The translations under genes were made by a program, and so were the position numbers. Shown in pieces: positions 25,505 through 35,348 of a DNA stretch of 64,000 nucleotides. Every line of letters starts with the position of its first letter. The stretch's first letter is position 1. The notes beneath the pieces are model-generated. The model worked only from the letters and a program-made list of their open reading frames with translations. It made no database searches and was not told the origin of the DNA. Source of the DNA: Cupriavidus taiwanensis (GTDB taxonomy: Bacteria > Pseudomonadota > Gammaproteobacteria > Burkholderiales > Burkholderiaceae); assembly GCF_900249755.1 (NCBI RefSeq), contig NZ_LT976853.1, forward strand, positions 803,142-867,141, written 5' to 3'.

Positions 25505-27202
25505 TCAGTCGTTGGCGTAGATGTTCACGTCCTTGGTCTCGCGGATGAACAGCGCGCCGATCACGAAGGTGATGGCAGCGATGATGATCGGGTACCAGAG
25601 GCCGTAGTAGATGTTGCCGTTCTGGGCCACCAGCGCGAACGAGATGGTGGGCAGCAGGCCGCCGAACCAGCCGTTGCCGATATGGTAGGGCAGCGACATC
25701 GAGGTGTAGCGGATGCGGGTCGGGAACAGTTCCACCAGCATGGCGGCAATCGGGCCGTACACCATGGTGACGTAGATCACCAGGATGACCAGGATCACCA
25801 GCACCATGATCGTGTTCATCTGCGCCGGATCGGCCTTGGTGGGGTAGCCCGCCGCGGCCATCGAACCGCTCACCTCCTTCTTGAACGCCGCGATCTGCTG
25901 CTTGCTGGCGTCGTCGAAGCTGTGGCCGTTCACCACCTTGGCATCGAAGGCCTTGATCTCCTTGTCGCCGATCTTGACGCTGGCCACGGTGCCGGCCGGC
26001 GCCTCGACCACTTCATAGCTTGCCGAGGCCTGCGCCAGGGTACGCTTGGCGATATCGCACGAACTGCGGAAGTCGATCTCGCGGGCGATCGGGCTGCCCT
26101 GGAACGAGCACTGCTTCGGATCCGCGGTCACCACGATCTGGGCGCTTTGCTGCGCGCGCTCCAGCGCCGGGTTGGCGTAGTGGGTCAGCGCCTTGAACAG
26201 CGGGAAGTAGGTCAGCACGGCCAGCGCGCAGCCCGCCATGATGATCCACTTGCGGCCGATCTTGTCCGACAGCGCGCCGAAGAAGATGAAGAACGGCGTG
26301 CCGATCACCAGTGCGCCGGCGATCAGCAGGTTGGCCGTCTTGGCATCGACCTTGAGCACCTGCGTCAGGAAGAACAGCGCGTAGAACTGGCCGGTGTACC
26401 AGACCACGGCCTGGCCGGCGGTCAGGCCCAGCAGCGCCAGGATCACGATCTTCAGGTTGCGCCATTGGCCGAACGATTCGGTCAGCGGTGCCTTGGAGGT
26501 CTTGCCCTCGGCCTTCATGCGCTGGAACGCCGGCGATTCGTTCATCGACAGCCGGATATACACCGACACGCCCAGCAGCAGGATCGACAGCAGGAACGGG
26601 ATGCGCCAGCCCCAGGTCTCGAAGTTGGGACCGGTCAGCTCGCGGCACAGCAGGATCACGATCAGCGACAGGAACAGGCCCAGCGTGGCGGTGGTCTGGA
26701 TCCACGAGGTGTAGGCGCCGCGCTTGCCGTGCGGGGCGTGTTCGGCCACGTAGGTGGCGGCACCGCCGTACTCGCCGCCGAGCGCCAGGCCCTGCAGCAT
26801 GCGCAGCGCGATCAGGATGATCGGCGCGGCCCAGCCGATGGTGGCGTAGCCGGGCAGCAGGCCGACGATGAAGGTCGACACGCCCATGATCAGGATCGTC
26901 ACCAGGAAGGTGTACTTGCGCCCGATCATGTCGCCCAGGCGGCCGAACACCAGCGCGCCGAACGGCCGCACGATAAAGCCGGCGGCAAACGCGAGCAGCG
27001 CGAAGATGAAGGCCGAGGTCGGGTCCAGCCCGGCAAAGAACTGCTTGGCGATGATCGCCGCCAGCGAGCCATACAGATAAAAGTCGTACCACTCGAACAC
27101 CGTGCCCAGCGACGAGGCAAAGATCACCTTGCGCTCTTCGGCAGTCATCGGTGCGTTCTGCGCGCCCCCTCCGGGCACCGCAACGTTTTGCACGTTTGCC
27201 AT
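25505..27202 (-). CDS. MFS metabolite:H+ symporter (MHS family) with a large extra loop
   Basis: A 565-residue transporter of the metabolite:H+ symporter branch (ProP/KgtP/ShiA relatives). Seen: the opening ASSLGTVFEWYDFYLYG, the MFS signature GRLGDMIGRKYTF after TM2, RMLQGLALGGEYGGAATYVAE and GALSDKIGRKW. Family members are usually about 430-450 residues. Here roughly 120 hydrophilic residues (about 340-463, with Cys365 and Cys382) are inserted before the last membrane helices. The start at ATG 27202 is set by a strong GGAGGAGA site. Same strand as DUF4212, HK and RR upstream. Substrate is unknown. Confidence 0.92.
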   Translation of the reverse strand: MANVQNVAVPGGGAQNAPMTAEERKVIFASSLGTVFEWYDFYLYGSLAAIIAKQFFAGLDPTSAFIFALLAFAAGFIVRPFGALVFGRLGDMIGRKYTFLVTILIMGVSTFIVGLLPGYATIGWAAPIILIALRMLQGLALGGEYGGAATYVAEHAPHGKRGAYTSWIQTTATLGLFLSLIVILLCRELTGPNFETWGWRIPFLLSILLLGVSVYIRLSMNESPAFQRMKAEGKTSKAPLTESFGQWRNLKIVILALLGLTAGQAVVWYTGQFYALFFLTQVLKVDAKTANLLIAGALVIGTPFFIFFGALSDKIGRKWIIMAGCALAVLTYFPLFKALTHYANPALERAQQSAQIVVTADPKQCSFQGSPIAREIDFRSSCDIAKRTLAQASASYEVVEAPAGTVASVKIGDKEIKAFDAKVVNGHSFDDASKQQIAAFKKEVSGSMAAAGYPTKADPAQMNTIMVLVILVILVIYVTMVYGPIAAMLVELFPTRIRYTSMSLPYHIGNGWFGGLLPTISFALVAQNGNIYYGLWYPIIIAAITFVIGALFIRETKDVNIYAND

Positions 27203-27447
27203 GTTGTCTCCTCCGTCTGGAATGGATCTCGGGCGGACGTGGCGCGCGGGAAGCACCGCGCGGCTGGCCCATGCCCAGAGTTGCAGAGGATTGTGGTTGG
27301 CGAAACTTACTGCGGTCTGACAGATTCCGGCGCACCAGCGGCAAAAGGCGTCGGGGTATACGCTAGCCGCGGGCGCGGCTCCCGATGTTGCGCTGCAGAG
27401 AGTTGGCGCATCCGTTGCGCGCCGCGATGCGTGTTGCCGGCGTGCGG

Positions 27448-27786
27448 CTATGCAGCATCCGCGCCCGGCCCGCGCGACGCGCCTTGCGACGGCGTTGCCG
27501 CCGGCGGTGCCGCGGCGCTGTCGGCTTCGGCCTCGGCGTCGCCGTGGTTCATGCGCCAGGCATAGAGCGCGGCCATCAGTACATAGACCACCAGCGCGCC
27601 CTGCGCACCGACCCAGAACGAGAACGGCCAGCCAAAGAAATCGAAGCGCAGGTCGCGTGCAAACCACGCCACCACGAAGGTGACCGTGAACCAGACCGCG
27701 AGCAGGCCGCCGATCCAGCGCAGGTTGCGGCGCCAGGCGAGGCGATGGCGCGCTTCGGCGCTGCCGGGGGCAGGGGTGTCGTTCAT
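27448..27786 (-). CDS. DUF4212 sodium/solute symporter small subunit, orphan
   Basis: A 112-residue protein with two membrane helices in the DUF4212 pattern: RHRLAWRRNLRWIGGLLAVW, then FFGWPFSFWVGAQGALVVYV and YAWRMNHGD. In other proteobacteria it forms a pair with a large SSS-family (ActP-like) subunit encoded just downstream. Here no such gene follows: the next gene, 245 bases on, is an MFS symporter. A low-complexity Ala/Glu/Pro tail ends the protein. Its start overlaps the kinase stop by four bases (ATGA), so it belongs to the regulator-kinase operon. Confidence 0.85.
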   Translation of the reverse strand: MNDTPAPGSAEARHRLAWRRNLRWIGGLLAVWFTVTFVVAWFARDLRFDFFGWPFSFWVGAQGALVVYVLMAALYAWRMNHGDAEAEADSAAAPPAATPSQGASRGPGADAA

Positions 27787-29339
27787 GCGGGCGGAAAGCT
27801 CTCAGGGCGGCGCAGCGTCACGCGGAAATGCGCGCCGGCCAGCCGTGGCGATTGCTGATAGACGTGGTCCGAGATCTGGACGTCGCCGCCGTGCTGCTGC
27901 ACGATTTCGCGCACAATCGCCAGGCCCAGGCCGCTGCCTTCGGTGTTGGTGCCGAGCACCCGGTAGAAACGCTCCATCACGCGGTCGCGCTCGGACGGCG
28001 CAATGCCCGGGCCGGTGTCTTCCACGTCCAGGTAGGCGAACGGTTCGAAGGCATCGGCGCTGACCCGCACCGTGGCACGGCCGCCGCGCGGGGTGTAGCG
28101 GATGGCATTGTCGAGCAGGTTGTTCAGCATCTCGGTCAGCATCAGGCGGTTGCCCTGGACCATCACCGGATGGTCGTCTGCGTCCAGGCCCAGGTCGATG
28201 TCGCGCGCCCAGGCCTGCGGCAGCCAGTCCTTGACCACCTCGCGCGCCAGCGCCGACAGGTCCAGCGCGGCCATGCCGCCGGTGCCGGCCAGGTTTTCCA
28301 TGCGCGCCAGCGACAGCAGCTGCGTGACCAGGTGCGCGGTGCGTTCCGAGCTGCCCGCGATCTGCGCCAGCGAGCGCCGCAGTTCCTCGGGCGACTGCTC
28401 GCGCTGCGCCAGTTCGGCCTGCATGCGCAGGCCCGCCAGCGGGGTCTTCATCTGGTGCGCGGCATCGGCGATAAAGCGCTTCTGGGTCTGCACCGACTGG
28501 TCCAGCCGCGCCAGCAGGTCGTTGAACGAGCCCACCAGCGGCGTGATCTCCTGCGGCGCGGCGCGCTCGTCGATGGGGCTGGTATCGCCGGGGTTGCGCG
28601 CGCGGATGCGCTGCTGGATCGCGGTCAGCGGCGCCAGCCCGCGCGACAGCCCGAACCACACCAGCACCACCGCCAGCGGCAGGATCACGAACTGCGGCAG
28701 GATCACGCCCTTGATGATCTCGTTGGCCAGCCGCGCGCGCTTGTCCAGGGTTTCGGCCACCTGCACCAGCACCGGCTGGGTGCCGCTGACCTGCTTCAGC
28801 TCGATATACGTATAGGCCACGCGCACGTCGTTGCCGGCGACGCGGTCATCGCGCAGCGACACCAGCCCGGCGTGGCCCTGGTTGTCCTCGGACGGCAGCG
28901 GCAGGTCCTGGTCGCCGGCGATGTACTCGCCGCGCTTGCCGACCACCTGGTAGTAGATGTTGTCGGTCTCGTCGGCGCGCAGGATCTCGCGCGCCGACAG
29001 CGGCAGCTGCAGCGTGACGCGGCCGTTGACCTCGCGCACCTGCTGCGACAGCACGATGGCGCTGGCTTCCAGCGCGCGGTCGAAGGGGCCGTTGGCGATC
29101 GACTTGGCCACCAGGTAGGTCACGGCGATGCTCATCGGCCAGAGCAGCAGCAACGGTGCCAGCATCCAGTCGAGGATCTCGCCGAACAGCGAGCGCGGCG
29201 CGGGGTGGGCGGTGCTTTCTTCCAGGTGCGGCAGCGCGTCGGCCAGGTCCTGGTCGGTGGCGTCCGGGGTGGAAGAGGGGGAGGGCGGGGGTGGCGCGGC
29301 GCGGGGCACGCGGCGCCACGGCAGTCGCAGCAGGCTCAT
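27783..29339 (-). CDS. Two-component sensor histidine kinase, TctE/QseC-like
   Basis: A 518-residue inner-membrane kinase. TM1 (about residues 55-80) and TM2 (about 215-235) bracket a periplasmic 2CSK_N-type sensor. A HAMP-like stretch is followed by the H-box RFIADAAHQMKTPLAGLRMQ (phospho-His), then N box NLLDNAIRYTPRGG, G1 DTGPGIAP and G2 GSGLGLAIVREI. The N-terminal 45 residues are Pro-rich and cytosolic. The usual partner architecture in beta-proteobacteria is control of tricarboxylate or related carbon uptake. It is preceded by its cognate regulator and overlaps the DUF4212 gene. Confidence 0.94.
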   Translation of the reverse strand: MSLLRLPWRRVPRAAPPPPSPSSTPDATDQDLADALPHLEESTAHPAPRSLFGEILDWMLAPLLLLWPMSIAVTYLVAKSIANGPFDRALEASAIVLSQQVREVNGRVTLQLPLSAREILRADETDNIYYQVVGKRGEYIAGDQDLPLPSEDNQGHAGLVSLRDDRVAGNDVRVAYTYIELKQVSGTQPVLVQVAETLDKRARLANEIIKGVILPQFVILPLAVVLVWFGLSRGLAPLTAIQQRIRARNPGDTSPIDERAAPQEITPLVGSFNDLLARLDQSVQTQKRFIADAAHQMKTPLAGLRMQAELAQREQSPEELRRSLAQIAGSSERTAHLVTQLLSLARMENLAGTGGMAALDLSALAREVVKDWLPQAWARDIDLGLDADDHPVMVQGNRLMLTEMLNNLLDNAIRYTPRGGRATVRVSADAFEPFAYLDVEDTGPGIAPSERDRVMERFYRVLGTNTEGSGLGLAIVREIVQQHGGDVQISDHVYQQSPRLAGAHFRVTLRRPESFPPA

Positions 29340-29388
29340 GTCGGCGAGGTTGCGCTCAGGTCAGTCGCATGGCCTGCGGTGGTTGGGA

Positions 29389-30078
29389 TCAATGCGGCGT
29401 CGCCACCGCCGGCTGGAATTTTTCCAGGCAGTAGCCCAGCCCGCGCACGGTGGCGATGCGGATGCCACCCACCTCGATCTTCTTGCGCAGGCGGTGCACA
29501 TAGACCTCGATGGCGTTGTTGCTGACTTCCTCGCCCCATTCGCACAGGTGGTCCACCAGTTGTTCCTTCGATACCAGGCGGCCGCTGCGCGTGAGCAGGA
29601 TTTCCAGCAGTCCGATCTCGCGCGCCGACAGGTCCAGCATCTGGTCGTTCAGGTAAGCGATGCGCCCGACCTGGTCGTAGGCGAGCGGCCCGTGCCGCAT
29701 CAGCGTGGCGCCGCCGCCGGCGCCGCGCCGCACCAGCGCGCGCACGCGCGCTTCCAGTTCCGACAGCGCGAAGGGCTTGGCCATGTAGTCGTCGGCGCCC
29801 AGGTCCAGGCCCTTGACGCGCTCGTCGACGCTGTCGGCGGCGGTCAGGATCAGCACCGGCAGCATCGCGCCGCGCGCGCGCAGGCGCTTGAGCACCTCCA
29901 GCCCGCTCATGCGCGGCAGGCCCAGGTCGAGGATCAGCAGGTCGAAGGTCTGGGTCGACAGCGCCGAATCGGCTTCCAGGCCGTTGGCGACATGGTCGAC
30001 GGCGTAGCCCGAGTGGCGTAGCGAGCGTGTCAGGCCGTCGGCCAGCACGTCGTCGTCTTCGGCGATCAGAATGCGCAT
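29389..30078 (-). CDS. OmpR-family response regulator, TctD/QseB-like
   Basis: A 229-residue regulator: receiver domain ([16 protein letters not shown], phospho-Asp in [16 protein letters not shown], Lys in [11 protein letters not shown]) and a winged-helix DNA-binding domain ([20 protein letters not shown], ending VRGLGYCLE). The start is ATG 30078 with GGTGGAGA upstream; the longer frame adds ten unlikely residues. It is divergent from recA and shares the 235-base intergenic region that contains the LexA box. Confidence 0.95.
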   Translation of the reverse strand: MRILIAEDDDVLADGLTRSLRHSGYAVDHVANGLEADSALSTQTFDLLILDLGLPRMSGLEVLKRLRARGAMLPVLILTAADSVDERVKGLDLGADDYMAKPFALSELEARVRALVRRGAGGGATLMRHGPLAYDQVGRIAYLNDQMLDLSAREIGLLEILLTRSGRLVSKEQLVDHLCEWGEEVSNNAIEVYVHRLRKKIEVGGIRIATVRGLGYCLEKFQPAVATPH

Positions 30079-30144
30079 GGTTGTCTCCACCCTGGCCGGC
30101 ATAGCCGGCACCCGTGCGCAAGGGGCGCGGGGGCGCGAAGGGGC

Positions 30145-30173
30145 TTGCCAAGCATACTGTTTTTTTATACAGT
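30145..30173 (+). promoter_or_regulatory. recA promoter with consensus LexA box
   Basis: CTGT-N8-ACAG at 30157-30172, extended to TACTGT...ACAGTA, matches the LexA operator. It overlaps a promoter with -35 TTGCCA (30145-30150) and -10 TACAGT (30168-30173) at 17-base spacing. LexA would occlude the -10 element, as expected for an SOS-regulated recA. Confidence 0.9.
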
Positions 30174-30313
30174 ACCCGCACGTTCCGCTGGGGCCGCCCG
30201 GGGAGACCCCCTGGAGTGCGGCCGCGCAGACAGCCGGGCCGGCGCCGATGCCGGCAAATGCCGGTGCCGCGCCACATGCGGCCTATTTATACACCATTGA
30301 CTCAAGGACGACC

Positions 30314-31378
30314 ATGGACGACAAGAAGGCAGGTGCCGGCGTGAGCGCCGAGAAGCAAAAGGCGCTTGCCGCCGCGCTCTCCCAGATCGAGAAGCAGTTC
30401 GGCAAGGGCTCGATCATGCGCCTGGGCGACGGCGAGGTCGAAAAGGACATCCAGGTGGTTTCCACCGGTTCGCTCGGCCTGGACATCGCGCTTGGCGTCG
30501 GTGGTCTGCCGCGCGGCCGCGTGGTCGAGATCTACGGTCCCGAATCCTCGGGCAAGACCACGCTGACGCTGCAGGTCGTGGCCGAGATGCAGAAGCTGGG
30601 CGGCACCTGCGCCTTTATCGATGCCGAGCACGCGCTGGACGTCAACTACGCCTCCAAGCTCGGCGTCAGCGTCGGCGACCTGCTGATCTCGCAGCCCGAC
30701 ACCGGCGAGCAGGCGCTGGAAATCACCGACGCGCTGGTGCGCTCGGGCTCGATCGACCTGATCGTGATCGACTCGGTCGCCGCGCTGGTGCCCAAGGCCG
30801 AAATCGAAGGCGAAATGGGTGATTCGCTGCCCGGCCTGCAGGCCCGCCTGATGAGCCAGGCGCTGCGCAAGCTGACCGGCACCATCAAGCGCACCAACTG
30901 CCTGGTGATCTTCATCAACCAGATCCGCATGAAGATCGGCGTGATGTTCGGCTCGCCCGAAACCACCACCGGCGGCAATGCGCTGAAGTTCTACGCCTCG
31001 GTGCGCCTGGATATCCGCCGCATCGGCTCGATCAAGAAGGGCGACGACGTGATCGGCAACGAGACCAAGGTCAAGGTGGTCAAGAACAAGGTATCGCCGC
31101 CGTTCCGCGAAGCGTTCTTCGACATCCTCTACGGCCAGGGCATCTCGCGCCAGGGCGAGATCATCGACCTGGGCGTGGACGCCAAGATCGTCGAGAAGTC
31201 GGGCGCCTGGTACAGCTACAACGGCGAGAAGATCGGCCAGGGCAAGGACAACGCCCGCGAATACCTGCGCGAGAACCCCGATATCGCCGACGAGATCGAA
31301 AACAAGGTGCGCGCGGCGCTGGGCGTGGTGGCGATGAACCCCACGGCCGCAGCCGCGGCGGCAACGGTCGAAGGCTGA
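30314..31378 (+). CDS. recA: Recombinase RecA
   Basis: Forms ATP-dependent filaments on ssDNA, drives strand exchange and activates LexA self-cleavage. 354 residues, the normal length. Walker A is GPESSGKTT (Lys81), Walker [11 protein letters not shown]. The loop L1/L2 regions ([20 protein letters not shown] and [20 protein letters not shown]) and the C-terminal domain are intact. ATG 30314 follows CAAGGACG. An intrinsic terminator follows, then recX. Confidence 0.99.
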   Translation: MDDKKAGAGVSAEKQKALAAALSQIEKQFGKGSIMRLGDGEVEKDIQVVSTGSLGLDIALGVGGLPRGRVVEIYGPESSGKTTLTLQVVAEMQKLGGTCAFIDAEHALDVNYASKLGVSVGDLLISQPDTGEQALEITDALVRSGSIDLIVIDSVAALVPKAEIEGEMGDSLPGLQARLMSQALRKLTGTIKRTNCLVIFINQIRMKIGVMFGSPETTTGGNALKFYASVRLDIRRIGSIKKGDDVIGNETKVKVVKNKVSPPFREAFFDILYGQGISRQGEIIDLGVDAKIVEKSGAWYSYNGEKIGQGKDNAREYLRENPDIADEIENKVRAALGVVAMNPTAAAAAATVEG

Positions 31379-31405
31379 CCGCGCCGGCGCCACTGCGCCA
31401 TCCGG

Positions 31406-31439
31406 AAGGCCGGGGCATCGCCGATGCCCCGGCCTTTTT
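31406..31439 (+). terminator. Intrinsic terminator after recA
   Basis: A 13-bp stem AAGGCCGGGGCAT, loop CGCCG, ATGCCCCGGCCTT, followed by T3, between recA and recX. Partial read-through would give recX at lower level than recA. Confidence 0.9.
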
Positions 31440-31485
31440 GCTTGGCCCGCAAGCCCCGCCTTCCCTTCGCTGATCCCGGTCATCC

Positions 31486-31959
31486 ATGGCAACCCGTCCC
31501 CCGCTGTCGCTGAAGGCCCGCGCCGTCGGCTACCTGTCGCGCCGCGAACACAGCCGCGCGGAACTGGCGCGCAAGCTGGCGCCCCATGCCGAGTCGCCCG
31601 AGCAGCTGGAACAATTGCTGGACGCGCTGGAGCGCGAGAACTGGCTGTCGAACCAGCGCTTCGCCGACAGCCTGGTGCATCGCCGCGGCGCCCGCTACGG
31701 CACCGCGCGCGTGATGCAGGAAGCCAAGACCCACAAGCTGGGCAGCGAGCAATTGGGCGAACTGCAGCAGCGCCTGCGCGCCACCGAAACCGAGCGTGCG
31801 CGCGAGGTCTGGCGCAAGCGCTTCGGCACGCCGCCCGATACGCCCGAGGCGCGCGCCAAGCAGATCCGCTTCATGGTGGCGCGCGGTTTTTCGCGTGCGG
31901 TGGTCGGCAAGATCATCCAGGGCGCGGACCAGGAAGAGGACTACGGCGACGGGGATTGA
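31486..31959 (+). CDS. recX: Regulatory protein RecX
   Basis: Inhibits RecA filament extension. The 157-residue alpha-helical protein shows the three-repeat RecX pattern: RAVGYLSRREHSRAELARKL, then ENWLSNQRFADSLVHRRGAR and a C-terminal KQIRFMVARGFSRAVVGKII. It lies 107 bases downstream of recA behind a terminator, which is typical. Confidence 0.95.
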   Translation: MATRPPLSLKARAVGYLSRREHSRAELARKLAPHAESPEQLEQLLDALERENWLSNQRFADSLVHRRGARYGTARVMQEAKTHKLGSEQLGELQQRLRATETERAREVWRKRFGTPPDTPEARAKQIRFMVARGFSRAVVGKIIQGADQEEDYGDGD

Positions 31960-32299
31960 GCGCGCGTGGCGCAGCGGCCAGGGCGCGATTACCTGCGCTG
32001 CCGTCATGTGTATTTCGCTGCGTTGCGGCATCCCGCAATGCCGGCACCCCGTTCCAGCCCTGGCCAGGAAGCCGGTGCCTGCTGGTGCATTGCGGCAATG
32101 CCCCCCGGCCTGCCGCGCCATCATGGTCGGCCGACAATCCGGGCGCGACAGTTGCCGCACAAGGATGTTCCCGGCCAACGCGGCATGGCATGTTAAACTC
32201 CCCGGGTTATTTCGGTGCCGCGGCACCACGGTGCCCCAGCCCCCGGATTCCCCGTAGCCTCCGTCTCTTCCGTATTCTCGTCCGTTTCCCTGCCTGGCC
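31960..32299. other. Intergenic region recX / DUF2889 gene
   Basis: 340 bases without a convincing gene. Near 32190 an AT-richer patch (TGTTAAACT) could be a -10 element with TTCCCG some 17 bases upstream, and a GGTGCC/GGCACC hairpin lies at 32214-32227 in the presumed leader. This may be the promoter for the DUF2889 gene and perhaps sucCD. Confidence 0.3.
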
Positions 32300-33007
32300 A
32301 TGCCTCTGTCCCAGCCCGTCAACCGCTCCCTGCGTCACCGTCGCGCCATTACGGCCGAGGCGTACCAGAGAGAGGACGGCCTGTGGGACATCGAAGTGCG
32401 CCTGACCGACACCAAGCCCCGTGATATCGAACTGGCCGGCGACCGCATCCGCCCGCAAGGCCAGCCGCTGCACGACCTGTGGCTGCGCATCACCATCGAC
32501 GAGGCCATGACGGTGCTGGATGCCGAGGCGTGTTCCGACTGGGTGCCGTATCCGTCGCAGTGCGACACCATCGGCCCGGCCTACCGCAAGCTGATCGGGC
32601 TGAACCTGCGCAAGGGCTTCCGCAAGGCCGTGCGCGAGCGCCTGGGCGGGATCCATGGCTGCTCGCACCTGACCGAAGCCGCCGGCGTGCTGCCCAGCAC
32701 CGCGATCCAGGCCTTTGCCGGCGAGGTCATCAGTATCCGCGACAACGGCGAGGACGATCCGAATCCGGAGCCGCCCTATCAGTTGCACGGCTGCCACGCC
32801 CTGCGTTTCGACGGCGAGGTGGTTCGTCAGTTTTACCCGCGCTGGTATGGTCACCAGCCGACGCCCAAGGTACGGGCCGAGGCCGCGCCTGCCGTCGCAT
32901 CCGCGCCTCAGGCGCAGCAGCCCGCGGCCAATGGCGACCGCGGTGGTCACGCAATCGACGGCAACGACGCTGTCCCGGCCGACCGGCCGACCGGCACCTC
33001 CGGCTGA
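32300..33007 (+). CDS. DUF2889 family protein
   Basis: A 235-residue cytosolic protein. Residues 1-190 match the DUF2889 pattern ([20 protein letters not shown], then [18 protein letters not shown], a [18 protein letters not shown] block and GCSHLTEAA). The conserved His/Cys (GCSHLTE) and the YPSQC segment could make a metal or catalytic site, but the family function is unknown. The last 45 residues are Ala/Gln/Asp-rich and likely disordered. It precedes sucC by 91 bases on the same strand. Confidence 0.85.
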   Translation: MPLSQPVNRSLRHRRAITAEAYQREDGLWDIEVRLTDTKPRDIELAGDRIRPQGQPLHDLWLRITIDEAMTVLDAEACSDWVPYPSQCDTIGPAYRKLIGLNLRKGFRKAVRERLGGIHGCSHLTEAAGVLPSTAIQAFAGEVISIRDNGEDDPNPEPPYQLHGCHALRFDGEVVRQFYPRWYGHQPTPKVRAEAAPAVASAPQAQQPAANGDRGGHAIDGNDAVPADRPTGTSG

Positions 33008-33098
33008 TTCCCAGGATCGGCCAGCCCGACGAGAGAGTTCGTCTTCTTTTTCAGATTCTTCCCTTCACCCTTTTACGCCTACCCGAAAGGAAACACGC

Positions 33099-34265
33099 AT
33101 GAATATCCATGAGTATCAAGGCAAGGAAATCCTGCGCAAATACAATGTGCCGGTTCCGCGCGGCATCCCCGCGTTCTCGGTTGACGAGGCCCTGAAGGCC
33201 GCAGAACAGCTCGGCGGCCCGGTGTGGGTTGTCAAGGCGCAGATCCACGCGGGTGGCCGCGGCAAGGGCGGCGGCGTCAAGGTTGCCAAGAGCATGGACG
33301 AGGTCAAGACCTACGCGTCCAACATCCTGGGCATGCAACTGGTCACGCACCAGACCGGTCCGGAAGGCAAGAAGGTCAACCGCCTGCTGATCGAAGAAGG
33401 CGCCGACATCAAGAAGGAACTGTACGTTTCGCTGGTGGTGGACCGCGTGTCGCAGAAGATCGCGCTGATGGCGTCGAGCGAAGGCGGCATGGACATCGAG
33501 GAAGTCGCCGCCCAGACCCCGGAGAAGATCCACACGCTGATCATCGAGCCGTCGACCGGCCTGACCGACGCCGACGCCGACGACATCGCCCGCAAGATCG
33601 GCGTGCCCGACGCGAGCGTGGCGCAAGCCCGCCAGGCCCTGCAAGGCCTGTACAAGGCGTTCTATGAAACCGACGCTTCGCTGGCCGAAATCAACCCGCT
33701 GATCCTGACCGGCGACGGCAAGGTCATCGCGCTGGACGCCAAGTTCAACTTCGACTCGAACGCGCTGTTCCGTCACCCGGAAATCGTCGCCTACCGCGAC
33801 CTGGATGAAGAAGACGCCAACGAAATCGAAGCCTCGAAGTTCGACCTGGCCTATATCTCGCTGGACGGCAACATCGGCTGCCTGGTGAACGGCGCCGGCC
33901 TGGCCATGGCCACCATGGACACCATCAAGCTGTTCGGCGGCGAGCCGGCCAACTTCCTCGACGTGGGCGGCGGCGCCACCACCGAGAAGGTGACCGAAGC
34001 CTTCAAGCTGATGCTGAAGAACCCGAACGTGCAGGCCATCCTGGTCAACATCTTCGGCGGCATCATGCGTTGCGACGTGATCGCCGAAGGCGTGATCTCG
34101 GCCTCGAAGGCCGTGTCGCTGAACGTGCCGCTGGTCGTGCGCATGAAGGGCACCAACGAAGAGCTGGGCCGCAAGATGCTGGCTGACTCGGGCCTGCCGA
34201 TCATCTCGGCCGACACGATGGAAGAAGCCGCCCAGAAGGTCGTGGCTGCCGCCGCCGGCAAGTAA
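33099..34265 (+). CDS. sucC: Succinate--CoA ligase (ADP-forming) beta subunit
   Basis: Beta chain of succinyl-CoA synthetase in the TCA cycle, providing the ATP-grasp nucleotide site. 388 residues, as in E. coli. N-terminal [23 protein letters not shown]-grasp segment [30 protein letters not shown] and the C-terminal [17 protein letters not shown] are all conserved. GAAAGGAAA precedes ATG 33099. sucD follows after 88 bases. Confidence 0.99.
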   Translation: MNIHEYQGKEILRKYNVPVPRGIPAFSVDEALKAAEQLGGPVWVVKAQIHAGGRGKGGGVKVAKSMDEVKTYASNILGMQLVTHQTGPEGKKVNRLLIEEGADIKKELYVSLVVDRVSQKIALMASSEGGMDIEEVAAQTPEKIHTLIIEPSTGLTDADADDIARKIGVPDASVAQARQALQGLYKAFYETDASLAEINPLILTGDGKVIALDAKFNFDSNALFRHPEIVAYRDLDEEDANEIEASKFDLAYISLDGNIGCLVNGAGLAMATMDTIKLFGGEPANFLDVGGGATTEKVTEAFKLMLKNPNVQAILVNIFGGIMRCDVIAEGVISASKAVSLNVPLVVRMKGTNEELGRKMLADSGLPIISADTMEEAAQKVVAAAAGK

Positions 34266-34353
34266 GCCGAGGCGCCGTTACCCAATACAAGCGAACTTCG
34301 GCAGCGCGCGTGGCCTTTGCCCGCGCTGCCAGAGTCAAGCAAAGGACGAAAGC

Positions 34354-35235
34354 ATGTCGATTCTGATCAACAAAGACACCAAAGTCATCACCCAGGGCAT
34401 CACCGGCAAGACCGGCCAGTTCCACACCCGTGGCTGCCGCGACTATGCCAACGGCAAGAACGCCTTCGTCGCCGGCGTGAACCCGAAGAAGGCCGGCGAA
34501 GACTTCGAAGGCATTCCCATCTACGCCAGCGTCAAGGACGCCAAGGCCCAGACCGGCGCCACCGTGTCGGTCATCTACGTGCCGCCCGCAGGCGCCGCCG
34601 CCGCGATCTGGGAAGCCGTTGACGCCGACCTGGACCTGGTGGTCTGCATCACCGAAGGCATCCCCGTGCGCGACATGATGGAAGTCAAGGACCGCATGCG
34701 CCGCGAGAACAAGAAGACCCTGCTGCTGGGACCGAACTGCCCGGGCCTGATCACGCCGGACGAAATCAAGATCGGCATCATGCCGGGCCACATCCACCGC
34801 AAGGGCCGCATCGGCGTGGTGTCGCGCTCGGGCACGCTGACGTACGAAGCCGTGGGCCAGCTGACCGCGCTGGGCCTGGGCCAGTCGTCGGCCGTCGGCA
34901 TTGGTGGCGACCCCATCAACGGCCTGAAGCACATCGACGTGATGAAGATGTTCAACGACGATCCGGACACGGACGCCGTGGTCATGATCGGTGAGATCGG
35001 CGGCCCCGACGAGGCCAACGCCGCCCACTGGATCAAGGACAACATGAAGAAGCCGGTGGTCGGCTTCATCGCTGGCGTGACCGCGCCTCCGGGCAAGCGC
35101 ATGGGCCACGCCGGCGCGCTGATCTCGGGCGGTGCCGACACCGCCCAGGCCAAGCTGGAAATCATGGAAGCCTGCGGCATCAAGGTGACCAAGAACCCGT
35201 CGGAAATGGGCCGCTTGCTGAAGGCAATGCTGTAA
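34354..35235 (+). CDS. sucD: Succinate--CoA ligase alpha subunit
   Basis: Alpha chain that binds CoA and carries the phosphohistidine intermediate. 293 residues. CoA-binding N-terminus SILINKDTKVITQGITGKTG, the LLGPNCPGLI block and the catalytic His in KRMGHAGALISGG are present. Ribosome site AAAGGACG precedes the ATG. An inverted repeat terminates the operon downstream. Confidence 0.99.
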   Translation: MSILINKDTKVITQGITGKTGQFHTRGCRDYANGKNAFVAGVNPKKAGEDFEGIPIYASVKDAKAQTGATVSVIYVPPAGAAAAIWEAVDADLDLVVCITEGIPVRDMMEVKDRMRRENKKTLLLGPNCPGLITPDEIKIGIMPGHIHRKGRIGVVSRSGTLTYEAVGQLTALGLGQSSAVGIGGDPINGLKHIDVMKMFNDDPDTDAVVMIGEIGGPDEANAAHWIKDNMKKPVVGFIAGVTAPPGKRMGHAGALISGGADTAQAKLEIMEACGIKVTKNPSEMGRLLKAML

Positions 35236-35278
35236 GCCCTGGCCGCCTTTCCCGCTGCGGCGGGATCGTTTGCTGCTG

Positions 35279-35306
35279 CAATGCCCCCGCTCCGGCGGGG
35301 GCATTG
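35279..35306 (+). terminator. Hairpin downstream of sucCD
   Basis: Perfect 12-bp stem CAATGCCCCCGC, loop TCCG, GCGGGGGCATTG, followed by TCGTTT. The U-tract is short, so termination may be incomplete. Confidence 0.65.
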
Positions 35307-35348
35307 TCGTTTCCGGGGAGTGATTCGGGCGCCATCTTGACCCTGAAC

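Noticed and set aside
31480-32322. A 280-codon minus-strand frame over recX and the following gap
   Set aside because: Antisense to recX with no domain or ribosome site.
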